A DNA stretch of 64,000 nucleotides from an uncultured Alphaproteobacteria bacterium (GTDB lineage Bacteria; Pseudomonadota; Alphaproteobacteria; UBA2966): positions 1,136,501 through 1,200,500 of the forward strand of contig OY282368.1 of assembly GCA_958295725.1 (NCBI GenBank), in the 5' to 3' direction. The notes under the pieces are model-generated. The model made no database searches and was not told the DNA's origin. It saw only the letters and a program-made list of their open reading frames with translations. This document shows, piece after piece, positions 18,000-26,198 of the stretch. A program made the position numbers and the translations under genes. Every line of letters begins with the position of its first letter. The stretch's first letter is position 1.

Positions 18000-18877
18000 C
18001 GCCCGCCCGCGCGTTCCGTGACCTCCTGGAAGGTCCCGAGCCTCTGGTCTCGCCACAGGTGATGAACCCTCTGGCGGCGAAGCTCGCCGAGCGGGCGGGC
18101 TTCAAGGCCGTCTATCTCGGCGGCGGGGCGGCGGGCTACGTCAACGGGTTCACCGAGGCCACGTTGACCCTGACAGAGTTCGTCCATCTCGCGCTCGATG
18201 TCCGCAGTGCCTGCCTCCTGCCGCTGGTCCTCGACGGGACGTGCGGTTGGGGCGATCCGGCGCACCTCCATCGCACGATGGCCCTGTGCGAGGCGGCGGG
18301 CCTCGCCGGGATCGAGATCGAGGACCAGCTCATGCCGAAACGGGTGCACCACCACATCGGCATCGAGCATCCCGTCCCGCGGGATCTGATGGTCTCCAAG
18401 ATTCGCGAGGCCGTCGCGGCGCGGCGCGATCCCGACTTCGTCGTCATCGGGCGTACCAACCAGATCCGCAAGGGTCTGCGGGACGACGCCGTGCGCAGGG
18501 CCGAGGCCTACAAGGAAGCCGGCTCGGACATGCTGTTCGTGCTGGCATCGACGTCGGACGACCTGCGGTTCGTCGGCGAACGACTGCCGCCGCCGCTGAT
18601 GATGATGTCCGTGGGCGTTGGCCTCGCGAACCTGGAGATGAGCCGGGAGGATCTCCACGGGCTCGGGTATCGCTTCCTGGTGGATCCCATGACGTCGCTG
18701 CTCGCCATGCACAAGGCGTTGCGGTTATCCTACGAGGCGATCGCGCGCGGGGAACCGGACCCAACCCTGGGTCCGGACGGCCAGGCATCGGAACTGGACG
18801 AAATTCACGAGACGATCGACATCGAGCGGTGGCTCGCGGTGGAGCGGGCGACCGTGGGGGAAGGCGGCGGCGCGTAG
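17996..18877 (+). CDS. PEP mutase/isocitrate lyase superfamily enzyme
   Basis: A 293-residue TIM-barrel enzyme of the PEP mutase/isocitrate lyase group (methylisocitrate lyase, oxaloacetate decarboxylase, 2,3-dimethylmalate lyase relatives). Metal-binding acidic residues are visible in LDGTCGWGDP (Asp80, Asp87) and IEIEDQ (106-111), followed by PKR and later GRTNQ. The KKCGH catalytic loop of true isocitrate/methylisocitrate lyases is missing (LMPKRVHHH is in its region), so C-C lyase activity of that exact kind is doubtful; decarboxylase or related lyase is more likely. Start ATG overlaps the upstream stop as ATGA. Confidence 0.85.
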   Translation: MTPARAFRDLLEGPEPLVSPQVMNPLAAKLAERAGFKAVYLGGGAAGYVNGFTEATLTLTEFVHLALDVRSACLLPLVLDGTCGWGDPAHLHRTMALCEAAGLAGIEIEDQLMPKRVHHHIGIEHPVPRDLMVSKIREAVAARRDPDFVVIGRTNQIRKGLRDDAVRRAEAYKEAGSDMLFVLASTSDDLRFVGERLPPPLMMMSVGVGLANLEMSREDLHGLGYRFLVDPMTSLLAMHKALRLSYEAIARGEPDPTLGPDGQASELDEIHETIDIERWLAVERATVGEGGGA

Positions 18878-18903
18878 CGGCCCGCCAACGTACGGGAGGA
18901 GTC

Positions 18904-19767
18904 ATGGTCAAACTGGTTCGCTACGGTCCCGCGGGGCGGGAGAAACCCGGCCTCGTCGACGCGGACGGCAGCATCCGCGATCTTTCCGGGGAGGTCGACG
19001 ACATCGCCGGCGATGTCCTGCTCCCGGAGGGCATGGCGCGGCTGGCGGCGCTCGATCCCGCCTCGCTGCCCGAGGTCGGCGGGGACCCGCGATTGGGTCC
19101 GCCCGTGGCCGGCGTCGGCAAGATCATGGCCATCGGCCTCAACTATTCCGACCACGCGGCGGAGTCGGGACTCGATGTGCCGCCCGAGCCGGTGCTGTTC
19201 ATGAAGGCCACGAGCGCGATCGGCGGCCCCGACGATCCGGTCGTCATCCCCCGCGGTTCCGGGAAGACCGACTACGAGGTCGAGCTCGCCGCCGTCGTCG
19301 GCGCGCCGGGCAAGTACGTGGACGAGGCCGACGCCCTCGGCCATGTCGCTGGCTACTGCGTCTGCAACGACGTGAGCGAGCGCGACTTCCAGCTCAACCG
19401 TTCCGGCCAGTGGACCAAGGGCAAGTCCTGCGACACCTTCGCGCCCCTCGGTCCCTGGCTCGTGTCCCGCGACGAGATCGCCGACCCGCAAAAGCTGCGC
19501 CTGTGGACGAAGGTCAACGGCGAGACCCGGCAGGACGGCAACACCGACAAGATGGTCTACGGGCTGAAGCGCCTGTTGAGTTATCTCAGCACCATGATGT
19601 CGCTGTGTACCGGCGACATCGTATCGACGGGCACGCCGCCTGGCGTGGGCGCGGGTTTCAGGCCGCCCAGGTTCCTCAAGCCCGGCGACGTGATGGAGCT
19701 CGGCGTGGAGGGGTTGGGCGTCCAGCGCCAGAAGCTGATGGCGGACGAGCCGGCTCGGGACCCGTAG
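18904..19767 (+). CDS. Fumarylacetoacetate hydrolase family protein
   Basis: A 287-residue FAH-fold enzyme with ATG at 18904 behind GGGAGGAG. Divalent-metal ligands Glu125 and Glu127 (DYEVELA) and Asp156 (CNDVSERD) are present, together with TKGKSCDTFAPLGP and STGTPPGVG of the family. Such enzymes hydrolyse or hydrate/decarboxylate 2-keto acids at the end of aromatic and sugar-acid pathways. Last gene of the plus-strand run that starts at 9766, converging on the enoyl-CoA hydratase gene. Confidence 0.92.
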   Translation: MVKLVRYGPAGREKPGLVDADGSIRDLSGEVDDIAGDVLLPEGMARLAALDPASLPEVGGDPRLGPPVAGVGKIMAIGLNYSDHAAESGLDVPPEPVLFMKATSAIGGPDDPVVIPRGSGKTDYEVELAAVVGAPGKYVDEADALGHVAGYCVCNDVSERDFQLNRSGQWTKGKSCDTFAPLGPWLVSRDEIADPQKLRLWTKVNGETRQDGNTDKMVYGLKRLLSYLSTMMSLCTGDIVSTGTPPGVGAGFRPPRFLKPGDVMELGVEGLGVQRQKLMADEPARDP

Positions 19768-19792
19768 GCGGGAGCGCGTCGCCGCCGCGTAC

Positions 19793-19818
19793 CCCCTCCC
19801 GGTCTCCCCCGAGAGGGG
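19793..19818. repeat. GC-rich hairpin between convergent genes
   Basis: CCCCTC at 19793-19798 can pair with GAGGGG at 19813-19818 in the space between two convergent genes. It resembles the better hairpins at 54566-54586 and 63183-63214 and may be a member of the same REP-like family or serve as a bidirectional transcription stop; it lacks a T-run. Confidence 0.3.
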
Positions 19819-19835
19819 AAGGAGGTCGTTCGAGG

Positions 19836-20639
19836 TCAGCGCTCTCCGGTGAAGTTCGGCCGGCGCTTCTCGAACATGGCGTCCACGGCTTCCCGGTGGT
19901 CGGCCGTGTGGTGGGCGATCGCCTGCATTCCGCACGAGAGCTCCAGCAGCGTTTCGAGGTCGACGCGTTGCCCTTCCCGGATGAGCCGTTTGGTCATGCG
20001 CAGGGCCTCGGGAGGGTTCGCGGCGACGCGGCCGGCGAGGGCCCGGGCCTCGTCCATCAGGCTTTCCGGCGGGACCACCCGCGACACGAGGCCCCATTCG
20101 AGCGCCGTTTCCGCGTCGATCCGGTCGCCCGTGAAGGCCATCTCGGCCGCCCGCGCCATGCCGATGGCCCGCGGCAGGAACCACGCGCCGCCGTCGCCCG
20201 GGATGATGCCGAGCTTGACGAATACCTCCGCGAAGGAAGCCCGTTCCGACGCGATCCGCATGTCGCACATCATGGCGATGTCGAAACCCGCGCCGACGGC
20301 GGCGCCGTTGACCGCGGCGATGATGGGAACCTCCAGGCGGTACATCGCCAGCGGCATGCGTTGTATGCCTTCGCGATAGGCCGCCCGGATCCGGGCCGCC
20401 GAGCCGCCGAACAGGCCGGTCCGGTCCCGCATGTCCTTGACGTTGCCGCCGGACGAGAAGCCCTTGCCGGCCCCCGTCAGGATGGCGCAGCGGACGGACA
20501 GGTCGCGGTTGATCCGGTCGCAGTGGGCGACGAGGGCTTCGTAGACGTCCTCGGCGATGGCGTTCCGGGTGTCGGGCCGGTTGAGCGTCAGTGCGACGAC
20601 GGCGCCGTCCTGCTCGTAGATGACCGCGTCGTCGGTCAT
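19836..20639 (-). CDS. Enoyl-CoA hydratase/isomerase family protein
   Basis: A 267-residue crotonase-fold protein. Oxyanion-hole segments are SSGGNVKDM at 62-70 and NGAAVGAGFD at 111-120; a carboxylate in SFAEVFVKLG (Glu138) and the downstream GIIPGDGG loop occupy the catalytic positions. It hydrates or isomerises enoyl-CoA esters in beta-oxidation-type routes. It converges on the catabolic run and lies 33 bp downstream of the MucR-type regulator, so it may belong to either functional group. Substrate not determinable. Confidence 0.9.
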   Translation of the reverse strand: MTDDAVIYEQDGAVVALTLNRPDTRNAIAEDVYEALVAHCDRINRDLSVRCAILTGAGKGFSSGGNVKDMRDRTGLFGGSAARIRAAYREGIQRMPLAMYRLEVPIIAAVNGAAVGAGFDIAMMCDMRIASERASFAEVFVKLGIIPGDGGAWFLPRAIGMARAAEMAFTGDRIDAETALEWGLVSRVVPPESLMDEARALAGRVAANPPEALRMTKRLIREGQRVDLETLLELSCGMQAIAHHTADHREAVDAMFEKRRPNFTGER

Positions 20640-20672
20640 GGGCTCGTTGCCTCCCCGTGGTGTCGCGCGGCG

Positions 20673-21125
20673 TCAGGGCTGCCCGGCATGGCCGCCGTCT
20701 TTCTCCCCGCCTCTCTCTTTGCGTCCCAGCCCGATCTTCTTGGCGAATCGGGAGCGCTGCTTCGCGTAGTTCGGCGCCACCATCGGATAATCCGACGGCA
20801 GGCCCCATTTGGCGCGGTACTCGTCGGGCGTCATGTCGTAGGCGGAGCGCAGGTGGCGTTTCAGCATCTTGAGGCGCCTGCCGTCCTCGAGACATACGAT
20901 GTAGTCGGAGGTGACGGACCGTCGAACCGGCACCGCGGGCCGGAGGCCGTCGCGGTACCTTTCCGAACCGCGTCCGACGGACGACAACGTGGCGTGGACC
21001 GTCCTGATGACCTCCGGCAGCTCCTCGGCGGGAAGGCTGTTGCGACTCACGTAGGCCGCGGCGATGTCCGATGCCATGTGAAGGAGTTCGGCGTCGGAAA
21101 CGCCCGAATCTTTGTCGTCCGCCAT
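20673..21125 (-). CDS. MucR/Ros-family transcriptional regulator
   Basis: A 150-residue regulator with the Ros/MucR zinc-finger-like core YIVCLEDGRRLKMLKRHL followed by MTPDEYRAKWGLPSDYPMVAP, specific to alphaproteobacteria. In Ros two cysteines and two histidines bind zinc; here the second cysteine position is Asp (CLED), as in variant MucR proteins. These proteins are H-NS-like oligomeric silencers that bind AT-rich promoters and control exopolysaccharide, motility and host interaction genes. The ATG at 21123-21125 follows GGGAGG; longer in-frame starts (to 21347) have weaker signals and would add an unconserved N-terminus. Confidence 0.9.
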   Translation of the reverse strand: MADDKDSGVSDAELLHMASDIAAAYVSRNSLPAEELPEVIRTVHATLSSVGRGSERYRDGLRPAVPVRRSVTSDYIVCLEDGRRLKMLKRHLRSAYDMTPDEYRAKWGLPSDYPMVAPNYAKQRSRFAKKIGLGRKERGGEKDGGHAGQP

Positions 21126-21422
21126 GGTTGCAGCCTCCCGATGATCACCGGATTCTTCGGTTTCTTCGACCGAATTCTCCATGACGCCCCGCGACGTCAT
21201 GGCGATGTTGATGTCAAGCGATGTTAATGGGGCGCCGCCGCCGTTACAAGGTTCGGCGCGCCCAGGGTCGATGACCGGCGCGTCGTCTGTCGAACCGGGA
21301 CATCCGCGTGACGATCGGGATCGAGTGCTGTATCGTCCCCGGAACACAGACTTTGTGCGATGCTGGCGCCCGCGTTCGACATATGGTATTCACGAAGTCG
21401 GGCAACTTGCGGACCGGTCGTC

Positions 21423-21857
21423 ATGCCCTCCGAAACTATCGCCGTCGCCTCCGATCATGCCGGGTATGAACTCAAGGAAGTCCTCAAGCGGGAGTTGACG
21501 GTCATGGGCTACGAGGTACTGGATTTGGGCGCCGACGGTGCGGAGTCCGTGGATTATCCCGATTTCGGGCGGGCCGCCGCGAAAGCCGTCGCCAGCGGCC
21601 GGAGCTCGCGGGGAATCGTCGTTTGCGGAACCGGGATCGGCATCTCCATCGCGGCCAACCGGCATCCCGGAATCAGGGCGGCCCTGTGCCACGATGTGGA
21701 GACCGCGCGGCTGGGGCGGGAACACAACGATGCCAATCTGCTGGCGCTGGGAGGACGGACGACGGACCCGGAGACGGCGAAGGCCTGCCTGAGGACATTC
21801 CTCGAGACGCCGTACGAAGGCGGACGGCACGACCCGCGGGTCGCGAAGCTCGCGTGA
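21423..21857 (+). CDS. rpiB: Ribose-5-phosphate isomerase B
   Basis: A 144-residue RpiB/LacAB-fold isomerase converting ribose 5-phosphate and ribulose 5-phosphate. [11 protein letters not shown] (9-19), catalytic Cys68 in [15 protein letters not shown] and [14 protein letters not shown] are diagnostic. The open frame reaches 21360, but ATG at 21423 gives the standard N-terminus. It stands 28 bp upstream of nrdR; in alphaproteobacteria glyA or rpiB commonly precede nrdR-ribD. Supplying ribulose 5-phosphate, the substrate of RibB, fits its position before the riboflavin genes. Confidence 0.95.
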   Translation: MPSETIAVASDHAGYELKEVLKRELTVMGYEVLDLGADGAESVDYPDFGRAAAKAVASGRSSRGIVVCGTGIGISIAANRHPGIRAALCHDVETARLGREHNDANLLALGGRTTDPETAKACLRTFLETPYEGGRHDPRVAKLA

Positions 21858-21885
21858 CCGGGTCGGCGACGGGAGTGGGGTAACC

Positions 21886-22347
21886 ATGCGCTGTCCGTTC
21901 TGCGGAGCAGAAGACACCCAGGTGAAGGACTCCCGTCCCACCGAGGACAGGAACGCGATTCGCCGACGCCGGTTCTGCCCCGACTGCGGCTCCCGTTTCA
22001 CGACCTTCGAACGAGTGCAGCTTCGGGAACTCACCGTCGTCAAGAAGAACAACCAGAGGGTGCCGTTCGATCGCGACAAACTCTTGCGTTCCGTCCTGGT
22101 GGCCACGCGCAAGCGTGCCGTGGAGCCCGAGCGGATCGACCGCATGGTCAGCGGCATCGTCCGCCAGCTCGAAAGTCTCGGGGAGACGGAAATCTCCTCC
22201 GACGTCATCGGCAAGATCGTCATGGACGCGCTCTCCAACCTCGATCAGGTCGCCTACGTGCGGTTCGCGTCCGTCTACCGGAATTTCCGCGAGGCCCGTG
22301 ACTTCGAGGAATTCATCGGCGGGTTGAGTGGCGCGAAGGACGACTGA
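21886..22347 (+). CDS. nrdR: Transcriptional repressor NrdR
   Basis: A 153-residue NrdR. The N-terminal zinc ribbon has Cys3, Cys6, Cys31 and Cys34, and the ATP-cone domain covers about residues 49-139 ([15 protein letters not shown] onward). It represses ribonucleotide reductase genes in response to ATP/dATP. Length and start (ATG after GGAGTGGGG) are standard. Its 3' end overlaps the ribD start by 20 bp, the usual nrdR-ribD arrangement. Confidence 0.97.
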   Translation: MRCPFCGAEDTQVKDSRPTEDRNAIRRRRFCPDCGSRFTTFERVQLRELTVVKKNNQRVPFDRDKLLRSVLVATRKRAVEPERIDRMVSGIVRQLESLGETEISSDVIGKIVMDALSNLDQVAYVRFASVYRNFREARDFEEFIGGLSGAKDD

Positions 22348-23482
22348 CCCCGCCGACGCCTCCTTCATGATCGCCGCGCTCGGCGTGGCCCGGCGGGGGC
22401 TCGGCCGGGTCTGGCCCAACCCCGCGGTGGGGTGCGTCATCGTTCGCGACGGCCGCGTGGTCGCGCGCGGCTGGACGCGCGAGGGCGGGCGGCCGCATGC
22501 GGAAACCGAGGCGCTGCGCCGAGCGGGCGATCTCGCGGCCGGGTCCACCGCCTACGTCACGCTCGAGCCGTGCGCCCATCATGGCGAGACGCCGCCCTGC
22601 TGCGAGGCGTTGGCGCGGGCGGGCGTGGAACGGACGGTGATCGCCTGTCTCGACCCCGACCCGCGCGTCGACGGCGCCGGCGCCGGGGCGCTGCGCGCCG
22701 CCGGCATCGCCGTCGACGTCGGCGTTCGCGCCGACGCGGCGCGCGAATTGAATGCCGGCTATTTCCTCCGGGCGGCGGAGGGCCGGCCGCTGGTGACGTT
22801 GAAGCTGGCCAGCAGCGTCGACGGCAGGATCGCGACGCGAACCGGCCACAGCCGCTGGATCACGGGCGAGGCCGCGCGGGCCCAGGCCCACGCCCTTCGG
22901 GCGCGGCATGACGCGATCCTCGTCGGGGCAGGGACCGTGATCGCCGACGACCCGCGGCTGACCTGCCGGTTGCCCGGACTCGAGAAGCGGTCTCCGACGC
23001 GGATCGTCGTCGACGGCCGCCTGTCCTTCCCGCTCACGGCGCGCGTCGTGGCCTCCGCCTTGACCGTTCCGACATGGGTTATCACACTGCCCGACGCCGA
23101 CGCCGGCCGGCGCAAGGCCCTGGCGGACAGCGGCGTCGAGATCGTCGAAGCGGCGCCGGATTCGGCGGGACGGCCGGATCTGCGACAAGCCATGAAAGGC
23201 CTGGGTTCGTTGGGTTTGACTCGTATTCTCGTGGAAGGCGGCGGCCGGGTCGCCGGTTCCCTGATTCGGGACGGCCTCGTCGATCGCGTGGTCTGGTTCC
23301 GGGCGCCCAGCCTGCTGGGCGGCGACGGGGCGCCCGCCATCGCTGGATTCGGCGTGGAAACCGTGGCCGGCGCCCCCGCGCTCCGGCGGGTGGAGTCGAC
23401 CGCGGTCGGCGGCGACGTCATGGAGTCCTACGTCGTGGAGCGTCCGTTCGACGCCGGCGGCCGGGACCCGGAGAGGGCCTGA
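22328..23482 (+). CDS. ribD: Bifunctional pyrimidine deaminase/reductase RibD
   Basis: A 384-residue two-domain enzyme of riboflavin synthesis. The deaminase domain (about 10-150) holds the zinc ligands His57 (HAET), Cys82 and Cys91 ([11 protein letters not shown]); the reductase domain starts near [15 protein letters not shown] and contains [13 protein letters not shown]. It converts the diaminohydroxy-phosphoribosylamino-pyrimidine to the ribitylamino form using NADPH. The GTG start at 22328 lies within the nrdR gene; an in-frame ATG 13 codons later (FMIAALG) is an alternative. Five bp separate it from ribE. Confidence 0.95.
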   Translation: MARRTTDPADASFMIAALGVARRGLGRVWPNPAVGCVIVRDGRVVARGWTREGGRPHAETEALRRAGDLAAGSTAYVTLEPCAHHGETPPCCEALARAGVERTVIACLDPDPRVDGAGAGALRAAGIAVDVGVRADAARELNAGYFLRAAEGRPLVTLKLASSVDGRIATRTGHSRWITGEAARAQAHALRARHDAILVGAGTVIADDPRLTCRLPGLEKRSPTRIVVDGRLSFPLTARVVASALTVPTWVITLPDADAGRRKALADSGVEIVEAAPDSAGRPDLRQAMKGLGSLGLTRILVEGGGRVAGSLIRDGLVDRVVWFRAPSLLGGDGAPAIAGFGVETVAGAPALRRVESTAVGGDVMESYVVERPFDAGGRDPERA

Positions 23483-23486
23483 ACCC

Positions 23487-24089
23487 GTGTTTACCGGCAT
23501 CGTCACGGACGTGGGGCGCGTGCGCGCCGTGGAATCGAACGGGGATACCCGGTTCACGATCGGGACGGCCCACGACCTCTCGGACATCGACATCGGCGCC
23601 TCCATCGCCTGCGCGGGCGCGTGCCTGACGGTCGTCGACAAGTCTCCGTCCGTCGGCCCGGTGGGCGTCTTTTCGGTCACGGCCTCGGCCGAGACGTTGT
23701 CGCGGACGACGCTCGGGGACTGGACGGAGGGGACGCGCGTCAACCTGGAGAAGAGCCTCCGGGTGGGGGACGAGCTGGGGGGCCATATCGTCACCGGCCA
23801 CGTCGACGGCGTCGCCGAGATCGTGTCGACCGTCCGGGAAGGGGATTCGGTCCGCTGCGTGTTCCGGATCGACGGCGCGCTGAAGCGTTTCGTCGCTCCC
23901 AAGGGCTCCGTCGCCCTCGACGGCGTGTCGTTGACCGTCAACGAGGTGGAAGGCGATACGTTCGGCGTGAACCTGATTCCCCATACGCGCGCGACGACGA
24001 CGTTCGGCGGCGCGGCGCGCGGCGACCGGGCCAACCTGGAAATCGACGTGCTGGCCAGGTATGTCGCGCGGCTGGCGGAGGACGGATGA
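23487..24089 (+). CDS. ribE: Riboflavin synthase, alpha chain
   Basis: A 200-residue riboflavin synthase built of two similar lumazine-binding barrels, starting with the invariant MFTGIV (GTG start). SVALDGVSLTV in the second half and GHIVTGHVDG between are family motifs. It dismutates two 6,7-dimethyl-8-ribityllumazine molecules to riboflavin. Overlaps the ribB start by 4 bp. Second-barrel C-terminal residues about 195-200 are truncated relative to the longest homologues but within normal range. Confidence 0.95.
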   Translation: MFTGIVTDVGRVRAVESNGDTRFTIGTAHDLSDIDIGASIACAGACLTVVDKSPSVGPVGVFSVTASAETLSRTTLGDWTEGTRVNLEKSLRVGDELGGHIVTGHVDGVAEIVSTVREGDSVRCVFRIDGALKRFVAPKGSVALDGVSLTVNEVEGDTFGVNLIPHTRATTTFGGAARGDRANLEIDVLARYVARLAEDG

Positions 24090-25216
24090 GCGTATCGGAC
24101 CTCGACTATCTGACGGATGCCGAAGGTATCGTCGAGGAGTTCCGGCGCGGCCGCATGGTCATCCTCGTCGATGACGAGAGGCGGGAGAACGAGGGAGATC
24201 TCGCGATACCCGCCGGGCTCGCCGACGCCGACGCCATCAACTTCATGGCCAAGCACGGGCGTGGGCTGATCTGTCTCGCGTTGACCGGGAAGCGGGTTCG
24301 CGAGCTTGACCTGCCGTTGATGGCGCGGACGAACGAATCGCGCCATCGAACGGCCTTCACCGTCTCGATCGAGGCCCGGGAGGGCATCACGACGGGAATC
24401 TCGGCGGCGGACCGGGCGCGGACGATCGCCGTCGCCATCGATCCCGCGTCCGGCAAGTCCGACATCGGCAGCCCCGGGCACGTGTTCCCCCTCGTCGCGC
24501 GGGACGGCGGCGTTCTCGTGCGGGCCGGCCATACCGAGGCCGCGGTCGATCTGGCGAGACTGGCGGGATACGCGCCGGCCGGCGTGATCTGCGAGATCAT
24601 GAACGACGACGGCACCATGGCCCGGCTGCCCGACCTCGTGAGGTTCGCCCAGTTCCACAACCTGAAGATCGCCACCATCGCGGACCTGATCGCCTATCGG
24701 CGCCGCCACGAGACGATCGTCAGGCGGACCCACGAGATCGACTTCGAAAGCCGGTACGGGGGGCGGTTCCGCCTCGTCGTCTACGTCAACCGGGTCGAGT
24801 ACGCGGAGCACATCGCGCTGGTCAAGGGCGACGTCGGCGGCGGCGGTCCGGTGCTCGTGCGGATGCACGCGCTCAACGTCCTCGAGGACCTCCTCGGGGA
24901 CGAACCCGACCGCGGCTCGCAGCTTCACGCGGCGATGGCCGAGATCGGCCGCCGGGGGCGGGGAGTGGTCGTCCTTATCCGCGAGCCGCGTCCGACCGCG
25001 CTCTCCGACCTCGTGGAGCGGCGGCTGGGGGTCGGGGAGGCCCGGTCGCCCCGGTTGCGCGACTATGGCGCCGGCGCCCAGATTCTCCTCGACCTCGGCG
25101 TGAAGGACATGATCCTCCTCTCCAACACGGCCCGGCGGACGATCGTGGGACTGGACGGTTATGGCCTGTCCGTGACCGACGTCCGCCCGATTCCGCCGAT
25201 GGGAGCCGACCGTTGA
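24086..25216 (+). CDS. ribB: DHBP synthase with degenerate GTP cyclohydrolase II domain (RibBX-like)
   Basis: A 376-residue fusion. The N-terminal ~205 residues are 3,4-dihydroxy-2-butanone-4-phosphate synthase with the acidic DDERRENEGDL loop (29-39) and GHTEAAVDLARLAG. The C-terminal part aligns with RibA but has lost the zinc site: the normal SEC...RCDC cysteines are replaced by MHALN...EPDRG, and no cysteines remain there. This is the RibBX situation described in Shewanella and others, where the second domain lacks cyclohydrolase activity. A functional RibA must therefore be encoded elsewhere. ATG overlaps ribE stop (ATGA); its own end overlaps ribH. Confidence 0.93.
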   Translation: MSVSDLDYLTDAEGIVEEFRRGRMVILVDDERRENEGDLAIPAGLADADAINFMAKHGRGLICLALTGKRVRELDLPLMARTNESRHRTAFTVSIEAREGITTGISAADRARTIAVAIDPASGKSDIGSPGHVFPLVARDGGVLVRAGHTEAAVDLARLAGYAPAGVICEIMNDDGTMARLPDLVRFAQFHNLKIATIADLIAYRRRHETIVRRTHEIDFESRYGGRFRLVVYVNRVEYAEHIALVKGDVGGGGPVLVRMHALNVLEDLLGDEPDRGSQLHAAMAEIGRRGRGVVVLIREPRPTALSDLVERRLGVGEARSPRLRDYGAGAQILLDLGVKDMILLSNTARRTIVGLDGYGLSVTDVRPIPPMGADR

Positions 25217-25671
25217 CTGGCGGGCCGCACCTGCTCGTCGTCGAGGCCAGGTTCTACGAGGACATCGCGGACGAACTGGCCAGGGGCGCGGAAGCGGCGC
25301 TCGCCGCCGCCGGAGCCACCCACGACCGCGTCCGGGTGCCCGGCGCCCTGGAGGTGCCGGCGGCGATCGGGATGGCCATAGAGGTGGACAGGATCCGGGT
25401 CCGCCGTTACGACGGTTTCGTCGCCCTGGGATGCGTCATACGGGGGGAGACCTCGCACTACGACCACGTGTGCCGGGAGTGTATGCGCGGCATCGCCTGG
25501 CTGGCGACGACCCGTGCCGTCGCCATCGGCAACGGCGTGCTGACCTGCGAGAACGGAGATCAGGCGTGGCGCCGCGCGGCCGTCGATCAGGGCGACAAGG
25601 GCGCCGCCGCCGCGCGCGCCGCGTTGCGCATGATCGAGGTGGCGCACGGCCTCTGGAAAGGATTGTCGTGA
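25213..25671 (+). CDS. ribH: 6,7-dimethyl-8-ribityllumazine synthase
   Basis: A 152-residue lumazine synthase. The catalytic region RGETSHYDHV (77-86, His82 being the expected acid/base) and VPGALEVPAAIG are conserved, and IGNGVLTCEN is the phosphate-binding strand. It condenses DHBP with the ribitylaminopyrimidine. The rare TTG start at 25213 overlaps the ribB stop as TTGA; no better ATG or GTG exists nearby, and the family N-terminus begins here. Followed by nusB with another 4-bp overlap. Confidence 0.95.
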   Translation: MTGGPHLLVVEARFYEDIADELARGAEAALAAAGATHDRVRVPGALEVPAAIGMAIEVDRIRVRRYDGFVALGCVIRGETSHYDHVCRECMRGIAWLATTRAVAIGNGVLTCENGDQAWRRAAVDQGDKGAAAARAALRMIEVAHGLWKGLS

Positions 25672-26198
25672 CCGCGCCGGGCGCCGGCGGCGGGCCGGTC
25701 GGCCCGCGGGGACTGGCCCGGTTGCGCGTCGTGCAGGCGCTCTATCAGATCGAGATCGGCGGCGCCGGCCGTGGGCCGGTGATCGACGAATTCATCGGGT
25801 TCCGCATGGACGGGGAGGGTGGAGAAGGCGGGGAGGGCGGCGAGGACCCGGGCGGACGGGCCGACCCCGATTTCTTTCGCGACGTCGTGTCCGGCGTGGA
25901 CGCCCGCGACGCGGAGATCGCGAGCGCCGTGGGCGACGCCTTGTCGGGGGGCTGGTCCTACGGACGCCTCGACACGACGCTCCGCCAGATATTGAGGGCC
26001 GGGACCTACGAGCTGATCGCTCGCGTCGACGTCCCGGCGCGCGCCGTCATTGACGAGTACGTCGGGCTGGCGGACGCCTTTTTCGACGGTTCGGAACCGG
26101 GTTTCGTGAACGCGGTTCTCGACCGGCTGGGGCGCAGGTATCGGAGCGGGGAAATGGCCGTCGCGAGGGACGCGCCGGCGGCGTCCGGGCGAACGTGA
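25668..26198 (+). CDS. nusB: Transcription antitermination factor NusB
   Basis: A 176-residue NusB, an RNA-binding helical protein that with NusE promotes antitermination on rRNA operons. ARLRVVQALYQIEI is the first helix, and the C-terminal EYVGLADAFFDGSEPGFVNAVLDRL contains the conserved helices. An unusual glycine/glutamate-rich insert (GEGGEGGEGGEDPGG, about residues 46-60) lengthens the protein. GTG start overlaps ribH. The ribH-nusB-thiL order is common in proteobacteria. Confidence 0.93.
   Translation: MTAPGAGGGPVGPRGLARLRVVQALYQIEIGGAGRGPVIDEFIGFRMDGEGGEGGEGGEDPGGRADPDFFRDVVSGVDARDAEIASAVGDALSGGWSYGRLDTTLRQILRAGTYELIARVDVPARAVIDEYVGLADAFFDGSEPGFVNAVLDRLGRRYRSGEMAVARDAPAASGRT

Noticed and set aside
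21886-22327. FMN riboswitch before ribD
   Set aside because: ribD begins inside nrdR, with no untranslated leader and no RFN element seen.
26100-26195. TPP riboswitch for thiL
   Set aside because: thiL overlaps nusB by 4 bp; there is no leader and no thi-box sequence.
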